Shown here piece after piece: positions 44,522 to 51,782 of a stretch of DNA of 64,000 bases; the first letter of the stretch is position 1; the number at the start of each line of letters is the position of its first letter. The notes beneath the pieces were generated by a model that did not search any database, was not told the DNA's origin, and was given only the letters and a program-made list of their open reading frames with translations. A program made the translations under genes and the position numbers. The stretch is from Streptomyces sp. NBC_00461 (GTDB taxonomy: Bacteria; Actinomycetota; Actinomycetes; Streptomycetales; Streptomycetaceae): the NCBI RefSeq assembly GCF_036013935.1, contig NZ_CP107902.1, positions 4,187,001 through 4,251,000 on the forward strand, given 5' to 3'.

Positions 44522-45799
44522 ATGCAGCTCAGCCGTCGGATACGCCCACGCCGCACGGCCGCCCTCGCCTTCGTCACCGCCCTGGTCCTCGCGGTCGGCA
44601 CCTCGGCCGGAAGCGGGCATCCGACGGTACGTTCCACCGCGGCCGGAGCGGGACCGATCGCACCGGCCCGCACCGCCGCGCTCAACCCCTGCATGATCAG
44701 GGGCGGCCATGCCATCCAGCTGTCGGAGGGCGTCCCGACCAGCACCGGCTACTCCCGTTCCACGGGCACCGTCCACGCCCTGACCCTGATGGTCGACTTC
44801 TCCGACGCACCCGGCCCGGGCAAGGCGCTCGACCGCTTCCACGAGTTCTTCCCCCGGACCCAGCAGTGGTTCCGCACCTCCTCCTACGGCCGCCTGGACT
44901 ACCGCCCCGAGACCCCGGTCCCGCACTGGCTGCGCATGCCGAAATCGTTCAAGGCGTACGCCATAGAGCGCGGCGCCCCCTTCGACGCCGGCTACCGCGA
45001 CCTCGTCCAGGACATCGTGAGCGCCGCCGACCCCGAGGTGGACTTCCGCGACTACGACTTCCTGAACGTGCTGATGACGCCGAACGCCGGGCCGTCCGCC
45101 CTGGACACGGTCCTGTCGGTGACCTTCGCCGGGAACCCGGACGCCCCGGTCGCCGACGGCGTCCCCGTCGCCAACGCGTCCTTCGTCTACTCCCGCCAGG
45201 ACGACGGCTCCGGCTCCTACGACCGCACCGGCTACCGGGTGCTGCCGCACGAGAACGGCCATGTCTTCGGCCTGCCCGACCTCTACACCCAGGAGGGCGG
45301 CGGCGCGGTCGGGCACTGGGACATCATGAGCGAGGACTGGGGGGCCAACAACGACCTGCTCGGCTGGCACAAGTGGAAGCTCGGCTGGCTGGACGCGTCC
45401 CAGGTCAGCTGTGCGTCGGCGCACGGCGCCACGGAGTACACGCTGACGCCGCTGGAGCGCGCAGGCGGCCCGAAGATGGTCTTCGTCCCGCTCAGCGACC
45501 GGACCGGGTACGCCGTCGAGGTGCGCGTCCGCGCGGGCAACGACGAGGCCGTGTGCCGGCCGGGGGTCCTGGTCTACAAGGTCGACGCGGACGTGGACAC
45601 CGGCATGGGACCGGTGACGGTGTACGACTCCCGGCGCGACAGCGGCGGCTGCACCCGCAGCCCCAACGTCCACGCGGAACTCTCCGACGCCCCCTTCACG
45701 GCGGGCGAGGTCTTCAAGGACCCGAAGAAGGGGATCAGGATCGCGGTGACGGGCGCCAACTCGACCGGAAGCTACCGGGTGCTGGTGACCCGGAGGTGA
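44522..45799 (+). CDS. Secreted M6 family metalloprotease
   Basis: A 425-aa exported protease. A twin-Arg-containing, Ala-rich signal (RRTAALAFVTALVLAVGTSA) leads to a domain with VHALTLMVDFSDAPGPGKAL, the M6 opening block. WFRTSSYGRLDYRPETPVPH follows. The zinc site is LPHENGHVFGLPDLY, with His243, Glu244, His247 and probable third ligand Asp253, followed by the Met-turn region HWDIMSEDWG. The family includes immune inhibitor A. It is shorter than InhA and lacks the extra C-terminal domains. The substrate is unknown; it could process secreted proteins of the adjacent island. Confidence 0.9.
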   Translation: MQLSRRIRPRRTAALAFVTALVLAVGTSAGSGHPTVRSTAAGAGPIAPARTAALNPCMIRGGHAIQLSEGVPTSTGYSRSTGTVHALTLMVDFSDAPGPGKALDRFHEFFPRTQQWFRTSSYGRLDYRPETPVPHWLRMPKSFKAYAIERGAPFDAGYRDLVQDIVSAADPEVDFRDYDFLNVLMTPNAGPSALDTVLSVTFAGNPDAPVADGVPVANASFVYSRQDDGSGSYDRTGYRVLPHENGHVFGLPDLYTQEGGGAVGHWDIMSEDWGANNDLLGWHKWKLGWLDASQVSCASAHGATEYTLTPLERAGGPKMVFVPLSDRTGYAVEVRVRAGNDEAVCRPGVLVYKVDADVDTGMGPVTVYDSRRDSGGCTRSPNVHAELSDAPFTAGEVFKDPKKGIRIAVTGANSTGSYRVLVTRR

Positions 45800-45867
45800 G
45801 CAGGCCGGAGTGAAGGTGGGCCCGCGCATTACGGTAGGCGTGCCCCGACCGCCGTACCGGAGATCCG

Positions 45868-47535
45868 ATGCCCGCGAAGCCCACGACGGCCCCCGACGCC
45901 GCTCCTGCCGTACCGGCCGAGGCGGTCACGCCCCTCATCCGTGGCGTCGCCGTCCTGCGACGGCTGACCGAGGCGGGCGGGACGCTGAGCCCGAGCGCGC
46001 TGGAACGGGCCACGGGTCTCGCCCGCTCCACGGTCGACCGGATCACCGCCACCCTGGCCCGCATGGGATACGTCCGCCTCGACGGCCGTGACGTGCTGCT
46101 GGCCCCCCGCCTGATGGAGCTGGGCAACGCCTACCTCTCCGCGCTGCGCCTGCCCGCGCTGCTGGACGCGCGCGCCGACGCCCTCGCCGACGAGCTGGAC
46201 GAATCCGTGTCCCTGGCGGTCGCCGACCGCGACGGCATCCGCTTCATCCACCAGGCCACCCGCCGCCGCGCGATGTCCCTGAGCTTCCGCATCGGCGACC
46301 TGCTGCCGGCCGAACGCACCGCGCCCGGCTCGCTGTTCGCGGCCGAGTGGACCAAGGAGGAGTGGAGGGCGTGGCGGGAGCGCAGGGCGGCGGACCCGCA
46401 GGCGACGGCCTTTCCGTCCGTACCGCCTCCCCAACACACCGAAAAGGACGAGGAGTTCGAACGCCGGGTCGCCGGATCGGCCGCGGACGGCTGGGCGTTG
46501 GACGACCAGCTGATCGAACCGGGGCTGGTGGCCGTCTCGGTGCCGGTACGGGATCCGCGTACCGGCAGGATCGCCTGCGCGGTGAGCGTGGTGAGCCACA
46601 CCAGCCGGCACACGGCGACGGGCCTGCGCGACACCCTGCTCCCCCGGCTGCGGGCGGCGGTACGGGCGATGGAGGACGACCTGCGCGAGGTGCCGCCCGC
46701 GGAGCCGGCCGCCGCACCCTCCGGGCTCGCGACCTGGACCGGCGCGTCCAAGCAGGAACTCGGCAGGGAGTTCGTCGAGTCCCTGGCGCGCGGCCTGACC
46801 GTACTGACCGCCTTCGGGGAGGGACGCGCCGAACCGACCCTCACGGAGGTGGCGAAGGCCACGGGACTGGCACGGGCGACGGTACGCAGGGCGCTGATCA
46901 CTTACGAGCATCTCGGGCTGGTACGAGCACGGGAGCGCACCTTCGAGCTGACGCCACGCGTCCTGGAGCTGGGCTTCCCGCCCCTGTCCCGGATCTCCCT
47001 GCCCGAGATCGCCGCCCCGCACATGGCCGAACTGGCCCACCGGGTCCACGAGTCGACCTCCCTGTCCGTCCTGTCGGGGGACGAGATCCAGTACACGGCG
47101 CGGGTCGCCACCAGCCGCATCATGAGCGTGAACATCACGGTGGGCACGCGCCTGCCGGCCTACGCGACCTCGATGGGCCGCGTCCTCCTGGCCGACCTCC
47201 CCCCGGCAACCCGCCGACTACCGCTCCCTCTCGCACCCCTCACCCCGCACACCCTCACCGACCCCGACACTCTCACCCGCCTCCTCGAAGACGTACACAC
47301 CAAGGGTCACGCCCTGGTCGACGAGGAGCTGGAGGAGGGCCTGCGCTCGATCGCGGTCCCGGTCCACGACCGCACCGGCCGCGTGGTCGCCGCCCTGAAC
47401 GTCGCCATGCACGCGGCCCGCCACACACCCGAGGAATGCGAACGCGACATCCTGCCCCACCTGCGCACCACAGCCGACCGGATCGAGGCGGAACTGGGGG
47501 TGGCGGGCCGCTTCACGCGGGTGGGTTTGTCCTGA
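45868..47535 (+). CDS. Double IclR family transcriptional regulator
   Basis: A 555-aa protein made of two IclR units. The first has the helix-turn-helix LSPSALERATGLARSTVDRI and an effector domain ending near residue 270 (LIEPGLVAVSVPVRDPRTGR). After a linker, the second has LTEVAKATGLARATVRRALI and an effector domain with TSMGRVLLADLPPATRR and the signature EEGLRSIAVPVHDRTGRVVA. The second unit resembles PcaR/PobR-type regulators of aromatic catabolism. Normal IclR proteins are about 250 aa. The internal duplication may give intramolecular dimers that sense two ligands. Target genes are unknown. Confidence 0.88.
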   Translation: MPAKPTTAPDAAPAVPAEAVTPLIRGVAVLRRLTEAGGTLSPSALERATGLARSTVDRITATLARMGYVRLDGRDVLLAPRLMELGNAYLSALRLPALLDARADALADELDESVSLAVADRDGIRFIHQATRRRAMSLSFRIGDLLPAERTAPGSLFAAEWTKEEWRAWRERRAADPQATAFPSVPPPQHTEKDEEFERRVAGSAADGWALDDQLIEPGLVAVSVPVRDPRTGRIACAVSVVSHTSRHTATGLRDTLLPRLRAAVRAMEDDLREVPPAEPAAAPSGLATWTGASKQELGREFVESLARGLTVLTAFGEGRAEPTLTEVAKATGLARATVRRALITYEHLGLVRARERTFELTPRVLELGFPPLSRISLPEIAAPHMAELAHRVHESTSLSVLSGDEIQYTARVATSRIMSVNITVGTRLPAYATSMGRVLLADLPPATRRLPLPLAPLTPHTLTDPDTLTRLLEDVHTKGHALVDEELEEGLRSIAVPVHDRTGRVVAALNVAMHAARHTPEECERDILPHLRTTADRIEAELGVAGRFTRVGLS

Positions 47536-47694
47536 GCGGGCGCGCCTTGAGCTGCCGGTGGTGACGTGAGGCCCGGTGTTCGCCGAGCACTGTGCCGTAT
47601 CCGTTCGGCAGCTCCTCGATGAACAAGGCGGCAAAGGCGGCGCGGGGCGCCGCCCGTACCTCGCGTGATCCGCGTCAGTGGTCCTGGCGCACCG

Positions 47695-49188
47695 TCAGGA
47701 AACGCTCCACTGCTGACTGGTCGCACCGGTGCCGGTTTCCTGGTCCACCATCGCGCCCTGAGTGGTCGAGGCGCCCCCGACACCGATGTGCAGGTCGCTG
47801 CCCACCCCGGCGAGCAGGTAGGTGTGGCCGGTGTAGCTGCCGACCAGGTCGAGGAACCACTGCTGGTTGGTCCCGCCGTTACAGGTCCACTGCTGCAACT
47901 GGACGCCGGTGTCGGTCGAACGGCTCGGTACGTCCAGGCACAGGCCGCTCTTCACGTTCTTCAGCGTGTAGACGTTGTCCGCCAGCTTCGTCAGGGTCCA
48001 CTGCTGGTTGGCGCCGCCGTTGGACGGCCACTGGATGATCTTGGCGCCGTTCGCCGTGGAGCCGCTCGCCGCATCCATCAGCATCGAGCTGTTGACGTTC
48101 TTCAGGGTGTGGACGCCCTCAGCGGGGATCCCGCTGCCGGCCGTCCAGGTTCCCGCTGCGGTGTCGAGTGACCAGGTGGGGTACTGGCCGAGGTTCACTG
48201 ACGTGCCCCGGATGGTCAGCGGCAGCCAGATCAGCTTCGAGGTGCCCAGGTTGGAGGGGTCCCAGCGGTCGCCCGCGTAGATGTAGGTGGTGCCGGAGGT
48301 GCCCTGGACGGTGATGACGTTCGCCGTCTGGCTGCCGTAGGTGCTGGTGCCGGGGGCGGCGAAGTTCTTGAACCCCGACCAGGGGCCGCTCAGAGAGGTG
48401 GCGGTGGCGTAGATGTTGTCGTTGAGCCTCCAGCCCGTCAGGCGGGAGCCGAAGACGTAGTAGGTGCCGTCCTTCTTGATCATGGCGGGTGCCTCGACGC
48501 TGCCGCTGCTGCCGCCGCTGCCGAGCACCGCCACCGCGCTGTCCACGGACAGATAGTCGGCGGACAGCCTGTCGATGCGCAGGCCGTTGTTGCGGTCCTC
48601 GCTCAGCAGGTAGCCGGTGCCGTCGGTGTCCTGGAACAGGCCGAGGTCACGGCTGATGTTGCCCAGCGGCCGGAAGCTTCCCCGGTAGGTGTAGGGGCCG
48701 CACGGGGTACTGCTGGTCGCCACGCCGACCTTGGCCTCGGAGTAGTCCCTGCTGTCGATGTGCATGTACATCACGTACGTGCTGGTCGACTTGTTGTAGA
48801 TGACCTTGGGCCGCTCCACGACACGGCTGGGGCCGAGGTCCCCGCTGCTCTGCCGGCTCAGGGCCTGGCCCTGGTAGGTCCAGTCGGAGAGATTGGTGGA
48901 GGTGTAGCAGGGGATGTCCTGGAAGGACGTGTCCGACGAGGCCTCGCCGGTCTTGTCCTCGCCGAAGCCGTACCAGGTGTCTCCCACCTTGATGATGCCG
49001 AGGCCGTGCAGCTGAAGGGTGTTGCCGTTCTGGTCGGTGCGTGCGGCACCCGTGGTGAACGACACCGTGGCCGCGTGCGCCTCGGCCGCCGGAAGCAGCA
49101 GCGCCGCAAGGCCTCCCAGCAGGGTCAGGAACGCGGCGGCTCCGCGCCCCCATCGGCCGGCGGGGGGTCGGGGAACTCCCTTGAACAT
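47695..49188 (-). CDS. Secreted GH43 glycosidase with ricin-type lectin domain
   Basis: A 497-aa exported enzyme. A Sec-type signal (FLTLLGGLAALLLPAAEAHA) ends near residue 38. The five-bladed propeller occupies about 45-355 and resembles exo-beta-1,3-galactanase-type GH43 (subfamily 24): LQLHGLGIIKVGDTWYGFGE, LGPSRVVERPKVIYNKSTST and SRDLGLFQDTDGTGYLLSED. The C-terminal 135 residues form a ricin/CBM13 lectin with QxW repeats (GANQQWTL, GTNQQWFL, ATSQQWSV). It would trim arabinogalactan side chains. An AAAGAGGGA site precedes the ATG. It is divergent from the GH97 gene. Confidence 0.85.
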   Translation of the reverse strand: MFKGVPRPPAGRWGRGAAAFLTLLGGLAALLLPAAEAHAATVSFTTGAARTDQNGNTLQLHGLGIIKVGDTWYGFGEDKTGEASSDTSFQDIPCYTSTNLSDWTYQGQALSRQSSGDLGPSRVVERPKVIYNKSTSTYVMYMHIDSRDYSEAKVGVATSSTPCGPYTYRGSFRPLGNISRDLGLFQDTDGTGYLLSEDRNNGLRIDRLSADYLSVDSAVAVLGSGGSSGSVEAPAMIKKDGTYYVFGSRLTGWRLNDNIYATATSLSGPWSGFKNFAAPGTSTYGSQTANVITVQGTSGTTYIYAGDRWDPSNLGTSKLIWLPLTIRGTSVNLGQYPTWSLDTAAGTWTAGSGIPAEGVHTLKNVNSSMLMDAASGSTANGAKIIQWPSNGGANQQWTLTKLADNVYTLKNVKSGLCLDVPSRSTDTGVQLQQWTCNGGTNQQWFLDLVGSYTGHTYLLAGVGSDLHIGVGGASTTQGAMVDQETGTGATSQQWSVS

Positions 49189-49494
49189 GCGCGTCCCTCT
49201 TTCCCGAAATTTGACGGTCTCTTGTTGCCAGCGAGGACCAATGAGAGTCGCGGCATGTTCGCGGCGTCAAGAAGCGCGTTCGAGTTTGTTTAACCTTGAC
49301 TGGCTCTGGGTGCCCCCAGTGGGGCTCGCCAGGGCCGTAAGTCGCCCGGACTGTCCGGGATTTCGGACATATGAGGGGCGGGCGCGAGGGGTTGACCATG
49401 GGTCGGGGGAGGCGTAGAAACTTCGCGACCGTCAGAATCTGTTACTTGCTGGTTGAGTTTGTTGGAAACCGTATCCAAGCGAGGTGGACCGACA
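49189..49494. other. Divergent promoter region of GH43 and GH97 genes
   Basis: A 306-bp gap with the two ribosome sites at its edges. I see no perfect dyad like those near the other glycoside hydrolase genes and no gene. Confidence 0.5.
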
Positions 49495-51429
49495 GTGGAC
49501 GTGCCAGGCCGTCAGGAACCTTCCCGCCGCAGAGTGCTCAAGGGCGCGGCTGTCGCCGCCGCAACGGCCGCGCTGGGCATCGGCAGCACGTATCCGGCCG
49601 AGGCCTCGGACGCCTCGGTCACCGCGACGTCGCTCGACGGCACCACCAGCATCACCATGTCGCTGACGGGCGGCACGCTCCAGTGGTCGGCCCGGCGTAA
49701 CGGCGCGACAGTCGTGGCCGGTTCGGCCATGGGCCTGCGCCTGAGCGACGGAACCACCCTCGGCACCGACGTCGTGCTGACGAACTATCAGCACTGGCAC
49801 GTCGACACCACCTGGAACCCGTTGTACGGGCGCAACGCCACCGTCTCCGACGCCTACCAGGAGATGCGCTGGAACCTCCGGGACAACCAGACCTCCATCA
49901 ACTTCGGTGTCCAGATCCGGGCCTACGCGACCGGCGTCGCGTTCCGTTACGTCCTGCTGGACTCGGGCACCGCCGGCATCGCCGGCGAACTGACGACGTT
50001 CGTCTTCCCGGACGGCACACTCGTCTACAGCGCACGGGACGAGGACGACTACAACCCGGTCGCGCCCGGCTCCATCCCGTCCACCGGATCCTCCTCCACG
50101 GACACCGGTCCGCTGACCGACCTCCCCCTCACCGCGACCTACAGCGACAGCGGGCTCATCGCCTGCGTCTGCGAGTCGGCCCGCGCCAACTACCCGCGTA
50201 CGATGCTCAGTTCGGTCCCCGGACAGCCCAACACCCTCGCGGCGTATCTGATGCGGCACACAGCGCGCGGCTCCGGACCGGTCCAGACGACGTTCACCGT
50301 CCCGACGCCGTTCGCGACGTCCTGGCGCGCCGTGGTGATCGGCTCCACCCACGCCGAACTGGTCGACAACGCGGAGCTGGTACTCAACCTGGCCCCGGCA
50401 GGCGCCCTCGCCGACACGTCGTGGATCAAGCCGGGCAAGGTCTTCCGGAGCAATCTGACCACCGCGGACGGGCTGGCGGGCGTCGACTTCGCCGTCGCTC
50501 GCGGCCTGCAGTACATCGAGTACGACTCGGGGTGGTACGGCCCGGAGCACACCTCGACCGACGCCACGCAGCCCATCGCCGCCATCGACCTGCCCAAGGT
50601 CATCTCCTACGCCGCCGGCAAGGGAATCGGCGTCTTCCTCTACGTCAACCCCATGGCCATACCCAACGCGGACAGCCTGTTCGCCCTGTACCGGAGCTGG
50701 GGCGTGGCGGGCATCAAGCTGGGCTTCATCAACGACGGCACCCAGGCGATGACGAATCAGATCATCGCCTGGGCCAGGACGGCGGCGGCGCACAAGCTGC
50801 TGATCGACATGCACGACGACGTGCGGCCGTTCGGCTACGAGCGGACCTACCCCAACTGGATCAGCATGGAGGGCGTGCGGGGCAACGAGCACTTCCCGAC
50901 CGCCACCCACAACGTCACCCTGCCCTTCGCCCGCAACATCGGCGGGCCGATGGACTACACCATCTGCTACGGCCAGTCCCGCGACCGGACGACCAACGCC
51001 CACCAGATGGCGATGGCCGCCGTGTACTACCAGCCCCTGGACTTCCTGTACTGGTACAGCGCCCCCTCGCAGTACTCCAACACCTCCAACTGGCCCGGGC
51101 TGCCCTGGTTCGACGCCATCCCCACCGTCTGGGACCAGAGCCGGACCCTCGCCGGTTCGATCGGCGAGTACATCGCCGTCGCCCGGCGCAGCGGCACCAC
51201 CTGGTACCTGGGGGCGATGACCAACGAGTCCGCCCGGACCCTCTCGATCCCGCTGTCCTTCCTCGGCAGCGGCACCTACACCGCCACGATCTACGCCGAC
51301 GGAACGCCGGGAAGCAGCCCGTACCGGACCCCCGTCACAGTGAGCACGCAGACCGTGACATCGTCGACCACACTGCGCCTCGCGATGGCCCCTGCGGGCG
51401 GCCAGGCAGTCGTCCTGAGCCATGACTGA
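49495..51429 (+). CDS. Tat-exported GH97 glycoside hydrolase
   Basis: A 644-aa secreted enzyme. A twin-arginine signal reads SRRRVLKGAAVAAATAALGI. The GH97 N-terminal beta-sandwich (about 50-270) precedes the TIM barrel beginning near FRSNLTTADGLAGVDFAVAR and LQYIEYDSGWYGPEHTSTDA. Further family blocks are WGVAGIKLGFINDGTQAM, YPNWISMEGVRGNEHFP and the C-terminal GTWYLGAMTNESART-like sandwich. Family members are alpha-glucosidases (inverting) or alpha-galactosidases (retaining). Where retaining enzymes have KVDF with nucleophile Asp, this one has KLGF. GTG at 49495 has a GAGG site about 10 bp upstream. Confidence 0.87.
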   Translation: MDVPGRQEPSRRRVLKGAAVAAATAALGIGSTYPAEASDASVTATSLDGTTSITMSLTGGTLQWSARRNGATVVAGSAMGLRLSDGTTLGTDVVLTNYQHWHVDTTWNPLYGRNATVSDAYQEMRWNLRDNQTSINFGVQIRAYATGVAFRYVLLDSGTAGIAGELTTFVFPDGTLVYSARDEDDYNPVAPGSIPSTGSSSTDTGPLTDLPLTATYSDSGLIACVCESARANYPRTMLSSVPGQPNTLAAYLMRHTARGSGPVQTTFTVPTPFATSWRAVVIGSTHAELVDNAELVLNLAPAGALADTSWIKPGKVFRSNLTTADGLAGVDFAVARGLQYIEYDSGWYGPEHTSTDATQPIAAIDLPKVISYAAGKGIGVFLYVNPMAIPNADSLFALYRSWGVAGIKLGFINDGTQAMTNQIIAWARTAAAHKLLIDMHDDVRPFGYERTYPNWISMEGVRGNEHFPTATHNVTLPFARNIGGPMDYTICYGQSRDRTTNAHQMAMAAVYYQPLDFLYWYSAPSQYSNTSNWPGLPWFDAIPTVWDQSRTLAGSIGEYIAVARRSGTTWYLGAMTNESARTLSIPLSFLGSGTYTATIYADGTPGSSPYRTPVTVSTQTVTSSTTLRLAMAPAGGQAVVLSHD

Positions 51430-51509
51430 GGGGTCGTAACCCGGGATTTCGCCGCCTCGAACCCCGCATCCGCGCCCACCTGTTGCTGTGATGGACGGCG
51501 ACAAGGTTG

Positions 51510-51532
51510 CGAAATGAGTACTACTCATTTCG
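51510..51532. promoter_or_regulatory. Perfect 23-bp palindromic operator
   Basis: CGAAATGAGT and ACTCATTTCG are perfect 10-bp arms around ACT. It lies 81 bp after the GH97 stop and about 195 bp before the likely promoter of the next gene. No T-run follows, so an operator is more likely than a terminator. Confidence 0.6.
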
Positions 51533-51706
51533 AGAAGCGGCTTCGCTGAACAGGCCGAGTGGATGCGGTCGGCGGTCGATCGACACGAATAACTGCACTG
51601 CCACCTGGGGCTTTTCTTCGCTACAGGTGGTTCGCGCAGCGCCGAGTCTGATGCGTTCGCATGTCATCGGTGTTGCACCAGTGAAAAATAAGTATGCCTA
51701 TCGTCT

Positions 51707-51741
51707 TGACTGGGGCGCCTGCTTGCACTGATAAATGCAAC
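51707..51741 (+). promoter_or_regulatory. Vegetative-type promoter with overlapping dyad
   Basis: TTGACT at 51707-51712, a 17-bp spacer and TGATAA at 51730-51735. A dyad TTGCA/TGCAA with 8-bp spacer (51724-51741) covers the -10 element, where a repressor would block polymerase. The gene starts at 51783. Confidence 0.55.
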
Positions 51742-51782
51742 TTAAAAGTAGCCGGGGGGGTTGGCGAAAGGGACACCACACA

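Larger units (their letters stand above)
51430..51782. other. Promoter region of the beta-helix glycosidase gene
   Basis: A 353-bp gap of locally low GC. It contains a perfect 23-bp palindrome (51510-51532), a near-consensus -35/-10 pair with an overlapping dyad (51707-51741), and no gene. Confidence 0.6.
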
